Shown: piece after piece, positions 9,283 to 17,326 of the stretch
How the letters are laid out: the number at the start of each line of letters is the position of its first letter
How positions within the stretch are numbered: position 1 is the stretch's first letter
Origin: Saccharofermentans sp.
GTDB lineage: Bacteria > Bacillota_A > Clostridia > Saccharofermentanales > Saccharofermentanaceae
Direction of reading: 5' to 3'
DNA length: 64,000 bases
Assembly: GCA_024695565.1 (NCBI GenBank)
Contig: JAILHX010000025.1
Span: 1-64,000 of the forward strand
Made by a program: the position numbers and the translations under genes
Notes under the pieces: generated by a model
Seen by the model: the letters and a program-made list of their open reading frames with translations, nothing else
What the model was told of the DNA's origin: nothing
Database searches by the model: none

Positions 9283-9939
9283 ATGACCGATGAACTTAAA
9301 GACATAATTTATGCCGATTTGTTCAGATACACGGGCAATGCGCGCCGTTACAAGAACATCTATACCTGCTATCTCGAAGAGCGCAGGTCTTCTCCCGAAT
9401 TCAGTTATATCAGCGTCATGAGACGCACACGTTATTATTCCGATCAGATCAAGAAATATGACGGTATCAGAAGAAAGCTTTTCCAGGTTAAATTTGCGGT
9501 AAGCAACTGGAGACTCGACCGTCTGAGCCGTAAATATCACTTCCAGATCCCTTACGATACAGAGATCGGCAAGGGTTTTTACCTCGCGCATTTCGGCCGT
9601 GTCATCATTCACCCGAAGAGCGTTATCGGTCATAACGTAAATGTATCGACGGGTGTTGTAATCGGAACCCAGTTCAGAGGTAAGAGGAAGGGTTCACCTC
9701 ATATCGGTAATTATGTATGGATCGGTGCAAATGCCGTAATCGTAGGAAATATCAGGATCGGCAACAACGTCCTCATCGCTCCCGGCGCATATGTCAACTT
9801 TGACGTACCGGACGGCTCTATCGTAATCGGTAACCCCGGCCTTATTAGAAGGTCTCCGGGCGCTACGCTTAACTACATCAACAACACCATCCTCTTCGAC
9901 GAATATAATGTCCGTTCGGAAGGAGTTAAGCAGTGGTAA
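9283..9939 (+). CDS. Left-handed beta-helix acyltransferase related to serine O-acetyltransferase
   Basis: 218 aa. The C-terminal half has hexapeptide repeats (VIIHPKSVIGHNVNVSTGVV; HIGNYVWIGANAVIVGNI; RIGNNVLIAPGAYVNFDVP) and ends with GSIVIGNPG, as in CysE-type enzymes. The AHFGRVIIHP segment resembles the CysE stretch carrying the catalytic His. The N-terminal helical part is only about 90 residues, shorter than in true CysE, so transfer to a sugar or another small molecule is possible. ATG at 9283 has GGGAGG upstream. The stop codon overlaps the GTG start of the aminopeptidase gene by 7 bases. Confidence 0.82.
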   Translation: MTDELKDIIYADLFRYTGNARRYKNIYTCYLEERRSSPEFSYISVMRRTRYYSDQIKKYDGIRRKLFQVKFAVSNWRLDRLSRKYHFQIPYDTEIGKGFYLAHFGRVIIHPKSVIGHNVNVSTGVVIGTQFRGKRKGSPHIGNYVWIGANAVIVGNIRIGNNVLIAPGAYVNFDVPDGSIVIGNPGLIRRSPGATLNYINNTILFDEYNVRSEGVKQW

Positions 9940-11174
9940 GCGCAGAAAATTACAAAAACAACAGAGAGCGTTTTGCCGCCGCGCTGCCTGACTGCACCGC
10001 GGCGTTGCTCTTCTCAGGTGAGAATAAACATATGTCGGGCGATACGGACTATCGCTTTTTTGTTGACCGCAACTTTTTCTATCTGACAGGCCTCGAGAAC
10101 GCAGAGTATGTTCTGCTCATCGAGAAAAATAGCGGCATTGTCAGCACGAGACTCTATGCGCCTGCGAGAGATTCCATGAAGGAGCGCTGGCACGGAAAGC
10201 GTCAGGATTTTGCGGATATCGCAGCTGCCGCCGGACTGGCCGCTGAAGAGGTGCTGGATCTCGAGAAATACGAAGAGAAAGAATTCGAACTCATCAGAAA
10301 TGAAGAAGTAAAGTTATATCTGGACAAAACTTCTGTCATGGCAAAGCCTCATGAACTCAGGACCAAAATAGAGAAGAACGGCAGGAAGGTAGCGGATCTG
10401 TCGGAGATAACTACACCCTTACGTCTTATCAAGCAGCCTTATGAGATTGAATCGATAATAGAAGCTGCAAGGATCACCGAGGAAGCAATTGAAGAGATGA
10501 AGACTCTCATCCGTCCCGGTGTTTCTGAGTACGAACTCTATACAAAACTTGAATATGAGATGGCACGCCGCAGCACCATGAACTTTGCTTTTGAGACGAT
10601 AGTTTCCTGCGGAAGGAACGCATTCTATCTGCACCATTCCGAGCCTGAGAAGGAAGGCGACGGCATCGCCCGTGAAGGCTCGATGATACAGCTCGATCTC
10701 GGCGCCAGAGTGAACGGATACTGCGCGGATATTTCACGAGTTTTCTTTTTAGGACAACCTTCAGGAGAAAACGACCGCAGGATGAAACTGCTCGGGCTCA
10801 TTCAGGAGCTCAGAAAGGCCGCATTTGACTTCATTGCGCCCGGGAAAACCTTTGCTGAACTTAATTCACAAATGTATGACATCGCAGGCAAATGGCTTGC
10901 AGGACAAGGACTAATACCCGATAATTTTACAGTGGAGGAAGTGCGTCAATACTACTGGCACAACACCTCTCATTACCTCGGTCTGGACGTTCACGACGTC
11001 GGTCCGAGGGACAAAGCATTTGAATCAGGTAATTGTCTTGCAGTCGAGCCCGGTGTTTATATTCCTGAATGGAACATCGGATTCAGGATCGAGGACGACT
11101 GCCTGGTAACTGAAAACGGCTGCCAGCTCCTGAGCTCCGGGAATGACAGCCCGGAGGGTATAATTGTCGGATAA
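9933..11174 (+). CDS. Xaa-Pro aminopeptidase (M24B, aminopeptidase P family)
   Basis: 413 aa. It removes N-terminal residues preceding proline. The N-terminal creatinase-like domain (FVDRNFFYLTGLENAEYVL) is followed by the pita-bread domain with the metal ligands visible in order: Asp in MIQLDLGARV, Asp in GYCADISRVFF, His in HNTSHYLGLDVHDVG, Glu in AVEPGVYI and Glu in FRIEDDCLVT. GTG at 9933 is supported by AAGGAG eight bases upstream and overlaps the previous gene. The 3' end overlaps the next gene by 11 bases, so the three genes 9283-12177 form an operon. Confidence 0.95.
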   Translation: MVSAENYKNNRERFAAALPDCTAALLFSGENKHMSGDTDYRFFVDRNFFYLTGLENAEYVLLIEKNSGIVSTRLYAPARDSMKERWHGKRQDFADIAAAAGLAAEEVLDLEKYEEKEFELIRNEEVKLYLDKTSVMAKPHELRTKIEKNGRKVADLSEITTPLRLIKQPYEIESIIEAARITEEAIEEMKTLIRPGVSEYELYTKLEYEMARRSTMNFAFETIVSCGRNAFYLHHSEPEKEGDGIAREGSMIQLDLGARVNGYCADISRVFFLGQPSGENDRRMKLLGLIQELRKAAFDFIAPGKTFAELNSQMYDIAGKWLAGQGLIPDNFTVEEVRQYYWHNTSHYLGLDVHDVGPRDKAFESGNCLAVEPGVYIPEWNIGFRIEDDCLVTENGCQLLSSGNDSPEGIIVG

Positions 11175-12177
11175 TTCATCACCTGTAACCGCCATTCTCA
11201 TTGCGGTATTAATAGTGCTCATCATTGTCCTCGTTGCCGGAGGACTATTTGTGATGTTCATGTCTTATACCGACAAGGTTTTCAAGCAGGTATTCAGAAG
11301 ACCGAAGCCGCAGCCCCAGGTTGACAGATCTCCTACAAAGATCGACAGAAGTACGATAATAGGGCGCGGCAAGAACTGGTTCTATACATTCCATAACGAA
11401 TGGCTCGGTGTAAGGACAACGTCTTTCGACGGGTGCAAGCTGTCAGGCTATTACAGACCTTCTTCAGATTCCACGTGCCGTAATATGGTAATCCTTGTAC
11501 ACGGATATGATGAATCGCCGGCCGAGATGGCTGCATACGCGAGGCTCATGATGCGTAAGGTCCAGTGTCACTGCATCATCACGCATATGAGAGGACACGG
11601 CATGAGCGGCGGCAAGAACTTTACGTGGGGTCTTATGGAGAGTGTCGATCTCGACGCATGGTTCGCGTTTACAAAAAGACGTTTGGGCAATAACTGCCGT
11701 ATCTATCTGGTCTCAAGGGGAGCGGGCGCAACGGCTTGTCTGCTCGCGGCTCAGCAGCAGGGATTCGACAGCAATGTTGTCGGAATTATAGCCGATTCAC
11801 CGGTGGCATCTTTAACATCGTTTTTGAAGAACTCGTTGTCGAAGAGCACGAAGATATCTCCTGATGCGATCATCGCACGCATTAGAAAACTCGCGCAGAA
11901 GAACTTCGGATTTGATATCAACCGCTGTGACGCGACTGATCATGCAAGTTCCATCAAGGTTCCGGTCTTGATCTTCCAGGGCGGTGAGGATGATGTAACT
12001 GTTCCTTCAGGTTCTCGCGATATCTACGACGGCCTCCGCTCCCGAAAGAGAATGGTCATCGTCAATAACGCAAAGCACCTTGAATGTTACGAGAAATCAC
12101 AGGCCATGTACGAGCGGGAAGTGCAGAAGTTCATTGAATCTTGTATAGTCCGACTCGTAAAGATTGGTAGACTATAA
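11164..12177 (+). CDS. Membrane-anchored alpha/beta-hydrolase
   Basis: 337 aa from TTG at 11164, preceded by GGAGGG with 5-base spacing and overlapping the upstream gene. Residues 8-33 are a transmembrane anchor (AILIAVLIVLIIVLVAGGLF). The hydrolase fold shows the oxyanion motif LVHGYDESP, a Ser nucleophile in LVSRGAGAT, acid D in FQGGEDDVTVP, and His in NNAKHLECY. The nucleophile elbow is L-x-S-x-G instead of G-x-S-x-G, which is mildly unusual. The closest family type is the serine-aminopeptidase/YqkD-like group; the substrate is unknown. It resembles the hydrolase at 16296-17249. Confidence 0.85.
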   Translation: MSDNSSPVTAILIAVLIVLIIVLVAGGLFVMFMSYTDKVFKQVFRRPKPQPQVDRSPTKIDRSTIIGRGKNWFYTFHNEWLGVRTTSFDGCKLSGYYRPSSDSTCRNMVILVHGYDESPAEMAAYARLMMRKVQCHCIITHMRGHGMSGGKNFTWGLMESVDLDAWFAFTKRRLGNNCRIYLVSRGAGATACLLAAQQQGFDSNVVGIIADSPVASLTSFLKNSLSKSTKISPDAIIARIRKLAQKNFGFDINRCDATDHASSIKVPVLIFQGGEDDVTVPSGSRDIYDGLRSRKRMVIVNNAKHLECYEKSQAMYEREVQKFIESCIVRLVKIGRL

Positions 12178-12214
12178 AACACTTTTAGCTATTTTTCTAA
12201 TATGAGTATTTGAA

Positions 12215-12239
12215 AAAAGGTGTTATAACCTTTTAGTTT
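12215..12239 (+). terminator. Hairpin terminator after the hydrolase operon
   Basis: AAAAGGT (12215-12221) pairs with ACCTTTT (12228-12234), followed by TAGTTT. It lies 38 bp after the hydrolase stop codon and directly before an in-frame TTG at 12238. This is one reason to reject that TTG as the start of the MATE gene. Confidence 0.55.
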
Positions 12240-12327
12240 GCATACGCAGTCTTATTTGAGGATGATTTCCCGGACAATTAAAAGCGCGTTTGTAAAGGTC
12301 TTAAGACCGTATTTTGAATTGGGGAAA

Positions 12328-13716
12328 ATGAGTACTAATACCGTTAAGAAACAGTCTATGCTGGAAGGGAGCCTGTGGAATAAGATCCTCGGGTTTGCGT
12401 TCCCTCTGGCTCTGACGGGAATACTGCAGCAGCTGTTCAATGCAGCAGATATCGCAGTTGTCGGTAACTATGCAGGAGACCTGGGCGAGATCGCAATGGC
12501 TGCCGTAGGAGCAAATACTCCGCTCATATCACTCGTTGTTAATTCATTCCTGGGAATTTCTCTGGGATCAAATGTAATAATCGCTAATGCGATCGGACGT
12601 AAGGATAATGAGACAGTCAAGAAGGCTGTCCACACATCCATCATCGTTGCACTGATAAGCGGTCTTGTAGTATCTCTTGTTGCAGAACTTCTGGCAGAAC
12701 CCGTCCTAAGATCACAGAACATCTCAGATGAGTCTGTAGGTCTTGCGATACTTTATTTCAGGATCTACATGGCAGGTCTTCCGGTCATCCTTTTATATAA
12801 CTTCGAAGCGGCGATATTCAGGGGAATGGGTAATACAAAGATACCTTTTCTTGCACTCATCATATCAGGCGGGATCAACGTCATCCTGAACATATTCTTC
12901 GTTGTTGTTCTGCACCGTACGGTTGACGGCGTAGCTGCTGCTACGGTCATCTCAAATTTCATAAGCAGCCTGATACTTCTCCTGTTCCTCATTAAGTCGG
13001 ATACGGCTGCTAAATTCGAATTCAAATCGCTCAGGATCAACGGTGCAGTACTCTGGAAGATACTTAAGATCGGTATTCCCGCAGGTCTTCAGGCGATCGT
13101 ATTCTCATCTGCAAATATCATCATCCAGGCAGCGATCAACAGCCTCGGAACGCTGGTAGCCGCAGCATCTTCAGCCGCATTCAATATCGAGATATTCTCA
13201 TACTATGTGCTCAACAGTTTCGGTCAGGCATGCACGACATTTACGGGCCAGAATTTCGGTGCGCGTAAGATCGACAGATGCAAGAGATCTTTAAGGCTCT
13301 GCCTTCTCGAAGGTATAGTTATCGAAGGACTTATGGTATTGTTCCTTCTTGTCTTCGGCAAGAACCTGATCGCCATATTCAGACCTGACAATCCGGAACT
13401 CGTTGAGATCGGATACATCCGAGTCATGTTCATCACGATCGCGCATCTTTTCTCGCTGTTCTATGACGTAATGAGCGGTTACATGAGAGGCTACGGAATC
13501 TCACTGACTCCGGCGCTTGTTACCATGGTTTGCATCTGCGGAACAAGAATAATATGGATATATACTGTTTTCGAGCAGTTCAGATCATTCAAGAGCATAA
13601 TGGCGGTCTATCCGCTGAGCCTGGGCCTTAATGCGGTCGCAATATTCATATTGCTGCTTATTAAGCGACCTGCCAAAAAGTACGGGAATAAAACGGCCCA
13701 AAATAGTAACGTGTAA
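12328..13716 (+). CDS. MATE-family efflux transporter
   Basis: 462 aa from ATG 12328 (MSTNTVKKQSMLEGSLWNKI), the usual N terminus for this family. An upstream TTG at 12238 would add 30 basic residues and abuts a terminator hairpin. About twelve hydrophobic helices occur in two homologous halves. The first has FPLALTGILQQLFNAADIAV with TPLISLVVNSFLGISLGSNV; the second begins near GIPAGLQAIVFSSANIIIQ. Members export cationic drugs or metabolites by Na+ or H+ antiport. It ends just upstream of the promoter of the TPP-controlled gene and shows no sign of belonging to that unit. Confidence 0.94.
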   Translation: MSTNTVKKQSMLEGSLWNKILGFAFPLALTGILQQLFNAADIAVVGNYAGDLGEIAMAAVGANTPLISLVVNSFLGISLGSNVIIANAIGRKDNETVKKAVHTSIIVALISGLVVSLVAELLAEPVLRSQNISDESVGLAILYFRIYMAGLPVILLYNFEAAIFRGMGNTKIPFLALIISGGINVILNIFFVVVLHRTVDGVAAATVISNFISSLILLLFLIKSDTAAKFEFKSLRINGAVLWKILKIGIPAGLQAIVFSSANIIIQAAINSLGTLVAAASSAAFNIEIFSYYVLNSFGQACTTFTGQNFGARKIDRCKRSLRLCLLEGIVIEGLMVLFLLVFGKNLIAIFRPDNPELVEIGYIRVMFITIAHLFSLFYDVMSGYMRGYGISLTPALVTMVCICGTRIIWIYTVFEQFRSFKSIMAVYPLSLGLNAVAIFILLLIKRPAKKYGNKTAQNSNV

Positions 13717-13719
13717 TAC

Positions 13720-13748
13720 TTGTTTTTAAGATGTCCGTATAGTATAGT
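13720..13748 (+). promoter_or_regulatory. Promoter of the TPP-riboswitch transcript
   Basis: TTGTTT at 13720-13725 and TATAGT at 13743-13748 are separated by 17 bp. Transcription would start just upstream of the riboswitch aptamer. Confidence 0.5.
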
Positions 13749-13759
13749 TTTCGCGACAA

Positions 13760-13856
13760 ATGGAAACGGGGAGCCCAAGTGACGGCTGAGAGGGATTTAA
13801 ACAGTCCGACCCGCTGAACCTGACGGATAATGCCGGCGTAGGGAAACACATATTTT
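13760..13856 (+). promoter_or_regulatory. TPP (THI-box) riboswitch aptamer
   Basis: The conserved THI-box blocks are present in order: CGGGGAGCCC, GGCTGAGAGGG, ACCCGCTGAACCTGA, CGGATAATGCCGGCGTAGGG, then AAA. Block order and spacing match the TPP-binding aptamer, which lowers expression when thiamine pyrophosphate is plentiful. It directly precedes the ThiT-aquaporin gene and so puts both domains under thiamine control. Confidence 0.95.
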
Positions 13857-13869
13857 GCTCCTCTTGTCA

Positions 13870-13927
13870 TTGGTATTGTCTGTGGTTTGGCAGACTTCCC
13901 GTAAATACCAAATGGCGGAGGTTTTTT
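13870..13927 (+). promoter_or_regulatory. Likely expression platform between riboswitch and start codon
   Basis: TTGGTATT (13870-13877) pairs with AATACCAA (13904-13911) around an inner GTCTG/CAGAC pair, giving a long hairpin. It is followed by the ribosome site GGCGGAGG and a T7 run just before the ATG. An upstream CTCCTC at about 13858-13863 could pair with GGAGG. I infer control of translation initiation; early termination is possible because of the T run. Confidence 0.5.
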
Positions 13928-13928
13928 T

Positions 13929-15287
13929 ATGTCCAAACAATCCACAAGATCCAACCGCGAGAACATCCTCAAGATCTCGACCGGCGGTATCTGCCTCGCA
14001 CTGGCATTTGTTCTCTCACAGTTAAAGCTGTTCGAGATGCCGATGGGCGGTACTGTCACACCCGCATCAACACTTCCGATCATCGTTTACGGTGTTGCTT
14101 TCGGACCTGTATGGGGATTCATCATCGCATTCATTTTCAGTCTTTTGCAGCTCATCGGCGGATGGCTCGTAACACCTTTCCAGGTGTTCCTCGATTATAC
14201 GATCGGTTATACGGCATTGGGCTGCGCTGGTTTTGCAGCACTTAAGGTTGCTGACAGATCCAAGATCCACGGAGCTCTCGGCAGATTCAGAAGCACATCG
14301 CTCATCAAGATCCTGGCATTCACCGTAGTTGCATACATCGTAAGATGGCTCGGTTCTGTTGCTTCAGGCGTTATCTTCTATGCTGAATATGCAGCTGACG
14401 CAGGATATGACAACGCTCTCGTATATTCAATGGTATACAACGGTTCATTCCTTCTTGCTGACCTCGCGATCCTTGCAGTTGTGCTCGTTATCCTTTACAT
14501 GGTTCTTCCTTCATCAAAAGAAGATACGACACTTATTTCCATCAAGAAATATACTGCTGAATTCATCGGCACATTCGTACTTGTATTCGTTGGATGCGGT
14601 ACGGCAATGACAGTCGGATGCGATTCAACAAACGGCTGCGGATATATTCTTACGGCTCTTGCATTCGGTCTTGTTATCGTTGCAATGGCATACTCTATCG
14701 GCAACATCTCAGGATGCCACATCAATCCTGCAGTATCTCTTGCAATGTTTATCTCCGGCAAGATCACGATCGGTGATTTCTGGGGCTATGTTGTATTCCA
14801 GATCCTTGGTTCAATCACAGGTGCCGGACTTCTCCAGTATCTGTTCTCACTGTCAGGTAAGATCGACATGACAGGCGTTTACGATGCAGCAGAAGGTGAG
14901 ATGGCTTCATGGGGACTCGGAGCTAACGGTCTTGCAGGTGTAGGCGGCAACATCGCTGCAGGCATCATCATCGAACTGCTCCTTACATTCATCTTCGTGC
15001 TCGCTATCCTTGGCGTTACTGACAGCAAGTTCAAGCACAGTTCATTCGGCGGTGTCGTAATCGGTCTCGCACTTGTTCTCGTACACATTCTCGGAATCGG
15101 TTTCACCGGAACATCAGTTAACCCTGCACGTTCCATCGGACCTGCACTCTTTGCAGGCGGCAGCGCTCTTACAGATCTCTTTGTATTCATCGTTGCGCCT
15201 CTGGCAGGCGGCGCTCTCGCAGCACTCATCTACATGGGTCTGTCAAAGAGCAAGGATGATGACAAGGAAGAGGCAAAAGCAAAATAA
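13929..15287 (+). CDS. thiT: Fusion: ThiT thiamine-uptake S component + AqpZ-like aquaporin
   Basis: One uninterrupted 452-aa frame. Residues about 12-195 resemble ECF-transporter ThiT/YuaJ: GGTVTPASTLPIIVYGVAFG, VFLDYTIGYTALGCAGF, SGVIFYAEYA and YSMVYNGSF. Candidate ligand residues Asp89, Tyr166 and Asn171 are kept, but the usual His near the SGVIF segment is Ser143. After a short linker (PSSKEDTTLISIKKY) comes a full MIP channel, residues 207-440. It has both NPA motifs (HINPAVS, N266; SVNPARS, N398) and the AqpZ-type selectivity filter F246, H386, T395, R401, which predicts water rather than glycerol passage. The charged tail is KSKDDDKEEAKAK. A TPP riboswitch lies upstream and a terminator downstream. 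No ECF A/A'/T genes are nearby, so ThiT must use a shared module. I do not know this fusion from the literature. Confidence 0.9.
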   Translation: MSKQSTRSNRENILKISTGGICLALAFVLSQLKLFEMPMGGTVTPASTLPIIVYGVAFGPVWGFIIAFIFSLLQLIGGWLVTPFQVFLDYTIGYTALGCAGFAALKVADRSKIHGALGRFRSTSLIKILAFTVVAYIVRWLGSVASGVIFYAEYAADAGYDNALVYSMVYNGSFLLADLAILAVVLVILYMVLPSSKEDTTLISIKKYTAEFIGTFVLVFVGCGTAMTVGCDSTNGCGYILTALAFGLVIVAMAYSIGNISGCHINPAVSLAMFISGKITIGDFWGYVVFQILGSITGAGLLQYLFSLSGKIDMTGVYDAAEGEMASWGLGANGLAGVGGNIAAGIIIELLLTFIFVLAILGVTDSKFKHSSFGGVVIGLALVLVHILGIGFTGTSVNPARSIGPALFAGGSALTDLFVFIVAPLAGGALAALIYMGLSKSKDDDKEEAKAK

Positions 15288-15317
15288 AGGATCTTATAAG
15301 ATTCCTTTCACGTTAAG

Positions 15318-15357
15318 AAAGCCCGGTCAGAGTCGGAATAGCTCTGCCGGGCTTTTT
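15318..15357 (+). terminator. Intrinsic terminator after the ThiT-aquaporin gene
   Basis: AAAGCCCGGTCAGAG and CTCTGCCGGGCTTT form a GC-rich stem with one bulge, followed by TTTTTGC. It lies 30 bp after the stop codon, closing a single-gene transcript. Confidence 0.85.
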
Positions 15358-15396
15358 GCTTCTTGATTTTTGTTTCGTTTTCGGAGAGGGAAGAGA

Positions 15397-15822
15397 TTAC
15401 TCTTCGGATTTCTGTTCCTGGATCTCACGGATCAGTTTGTCCTGCTTTTTGGTCTCGGCGAAAACTCTCCAATAATAAAATGCTGCAAGTATCACATAGG
15501 GTATCGTAAACGAACGCCAGAGTTCGAACCAGCCGCGGGGTGTCACGGGACCGGCGAAAAAGCTCACTATCCATATAAACAGCGCGCTGATGCCACAGGC
15601 GGCAAGATACTGAACGACGATCATAAAGAGCGGGCTGAAATTATCGAACAGTTTATGAAGATACAGTACAAATGTACCGATCACACATAAACCGAACATG
15701 ACCATGACATTGATGTTGTTTGTCTCGAAACCTGCTATTTGATCTATGACCGCGCCTGCGACCGAGACCAGCGCGTAAACGCAGCAGACTTCAACTAAAT
15801 ACTGTTTTAATCTGGCTAACAT
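15397..15822 (-). CDS. DUF3021 family membrane protein
   Basis: 141 aa with four predicted helices (for example VMVMFGLCVIGTFVLYLHKL and IVVQYLAACGISALFIWIVS) and a charged C-terminal tail ending KLIREIQEQKSEE. Small four-helix proteins of this type are typically encoded beside LytTR regulators in Firmicutes, which is the arrangement here. The ATG overlaps the TGA of the LytTR gene by one base, with AGGAGG inside that gene's end. By analogy it may modulate the LytTR protein at the membrane; no activity is known. Confidence 0.82.
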   Translation of the reverse strand: MLARLKQYLVEVCCVYALVSVAGAVIDQIAGFETNNINVMVMFGLCVIGTFVLYLHKLFDNFSPLFMIVVQYLAACGISALFIWIVSFFAGPVTPRGWFELWRSFTIPYVILAAFYYWRVFAETKKQDKLIREIQEQKSEE

Positions 15823-16292
15823 CAGCTCATCCTCCTCATTCTCTGGAGATAATCATTGAAGCTCTTTTTGTAACTTCTGTTAATGCAGATCCTCTCGCCG
15901 TTATCGAAAGAGGCATAGACCTTCATGTTAAGGTCAGGCTTTAACTGTTTTATTTTGTAGATGTTTATCAGGTTTGATTTCGATACGCGGACAAAACCGT
16001 AGTTCCATAACATTTCTTCGCATGATGCGAGAGTATTCATCAGACGGAAAACACCGTTCTTTGTATATGCGAAAAGCTTGCGGTCGATGTGGTCGAGATA
16101 ATAGATCTCCTTTGGATCGAGCAGGATCGCTTCGCCGTCATCCATGTCTTCATCAGCAGGGCGCCCCTGCAGTGAGGGACGCTCCGAGTTGACTGTATCG
16201 ATTATCTGTCTGATCGCCGGACGCATATTAGCGAAATACACGTCAACGTGTTCATTTGTGTTGTTCTTATCCTCGTAAAGATTGAGTTTCAT
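15822..16292 (-). CDS. LytTR-domain DNA-binding regulator
   Basis: 156 aa. It has no receiver domain: residues 1-50 are a short polar lead, and the rest is a LytTR DNA-binding domain. Recognisable segments are DPKEIYYLDHIDRKLFAYTK, FVRVSKSNLINIYKIKQL and RICINRSYKKSFNDYLQ. LytTR proteins bind tandem imperfect repeats about 21 bp apart; such a pair lies upstream of this operon at 17327-17355, so autoregulation is likely. It starts three bases after the hydrolase stop codon and ends overlapping the DUF3021 gene. Confidence 0.93.
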   Translation of the reverse strand: MKLNLYEDKNNTNEHVDVYFANMRPAIRQIIDTVNSERPSLQGRPADEDMDDGEAILLDPKEIYYLDHIDRKLFAYTKNGVFRLMNTLASCEEMLWNYGFVRVSKSNLINIYKIKQLKPDLNMKVYASFDNGERICINRSYKKSFNDYLQRMRRMS

Positions 16293-16295
16293 TTT

Positions 16296-17249
16296 TCAGA
16301 TTCCGACTCCGTTAAGAAAGCTCTCTACGCTGTTCATGTATCCTTCGGGATCATCGATGATGCCTTCGATATGAGCGCTGTCTGCGTGGTAGATCGCCTT
16401 GTTTTCGCAAGCTATATTATCATAAACCTGCATTACCTGGTCAGGGAGGCAGACCTCATCCTTATCAGAGACAATAATCATTGTAGGAATGTAATCATTT
16501 TTAACGATGTTGATAGTGTCGCCGTCGTCGTAATCAATGCCGTTTGCGACCTTCATGAAGACCTTGCTGGTGCCTGTAAGATAATTTGCCATGAAAGAAT
16601 CTGTATCGCCGTCACCGAACACCTCCCTGAGCATGAGCTCCATTCCGGGAACGGGTGAATCGCAGATTACTGCGTCAGCTGCTTCAACTGTGCCGGGAGT
16701 AACTGTGGAGGCATAGATCGCTGTTGTCTGTGCGCCCATTGACTGGCCGTGAACGATAACCTTATTTTCCTTAAGTTCTTCTCTTGCGAACTTTACCATT
16801 GCCTTGACGTCGAGTGCCTCGTGAATGCCGAATGTAACCTTGTTATCTGTATTCTCTCCGCAGCCTCTCTGATCGATCGCGATTACGTCAAATCCGTCTT
16901 TGATGTACTGCTCAGCGAGAGGATATGTGCAAACTCTGTCTCCGCCTGCGCCGTGAACCAGGATAACGCACTTGCCGCTGTTGTTATCGAAGTATGTTCC
17001 GGGAACTGTGTTGCCGTCTTCTGCTGTTGCCTTGATTTCGATTCCTTCGTAAGTATTCATAAACTTCTCTGTATCGTATTCCCAGACCTCGAGCTGCATG
17101 ATGCTGTTGTCGTGTGTGTCTTTATCTTCGTTCTGGTGAAGGATCCTGTCTGCGACGTATCCGCCCATTGCGATGGAGCCTGCAATCCCCAAAAATGCGA
17201 TAACTCCGAGTGTGATTCCTAATCCCTTGATGATCTTGTTCTTTTTCAT
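16296..17249 (-). CDS. Membrane-anchored alpha/beta-hydrolase
   Basis: 317 aa. The N terminus (KGLGITLGVIAFLGIAGSIA) is a signal anchor. The fold shows the oxyanion segment ILVHGAGGDR, IAIDQRGCGEN, the nucleophile elbow GQSMGAQTT with Ser, acid D in IIVSDKDEVCLPDQ, and His in HADSAHIEGI. The type is the same as the hydrolase at 11164-12177 but with a canonical G-x-S-x-G. It is the first gene of the hydrolase-LytTR-DUF3021 operon. The start is supported by AAAGGAG about 11 bases upstream. The substrate is unknown. Confidence 0.88.
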   Translation of the reverse strand: MKKNKIIKGLGITLGVIAFLGIAGSIAMGGYVADRILHQNEDKDTHDNSIMQLEVWEYDTEKFMNTYEGIEIKATAEDGNTVPGTYFDNNSGKCVILVHGAGGDRVCTYPLAEQYIKDGFDVIAIDQRGCGENTDNKVTFGIHEALDVKAMVKFAREELKENKVIVHGQSMGAQTTAIYASTVTPGTVEAADAVICDSPVPGMELMLREVFGDGDTDSFMANYLTGTSKVFMKVANGIDYDDGDTINIVKNDYIPTMIIVSDKDEVCLPDQVMQVYDNIACENKAIYHADSAHIEGIIDDPEGYMNSVESFLNGVGI

Positions 17250-17291
17250 TTTCCTGAACTCCTTTGTGCTTTGCTTGATGAGCTGACTATA

Positions 17292-17324
17292 ACAAAAACG
17301 GATCCGCCGTGAAGGCAGATCCGT
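17292..17324 (-). terminator. Hairpin terminator on the minus strand
   Basis: ACGGATC (17298-17304) and GATCCGT (17318-17324) pair, with an inner GCC/GGC extension. On the minus strand the stem is followed by TTTTTGTT. It would end transcripts from the DinB/65-aa genes. It overlaps the region where the promoter of the hydrolase operon should lie. Confidence 0.6.
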
Positions 17325-17326
17325 AC

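Noticed and set aside
11164..12177. Loss of the catalytic Ser in the hydrolase
   Set aside because: A first alignment put Arg at the nucleophile. Aligning LVSRGAGAT with GQSMGAQTT of the related hydrolase keeps the Ser, so only the first Gly of G-x-S-x-G is changed.
12238..12327. N-terminal extension of the MATE protein from TTG 12238
   Set aside because: It begins 3 bp after a terminator hairpin and adds a basic stretch not expected in the family; ATG 12328 gives a normal N terminus.
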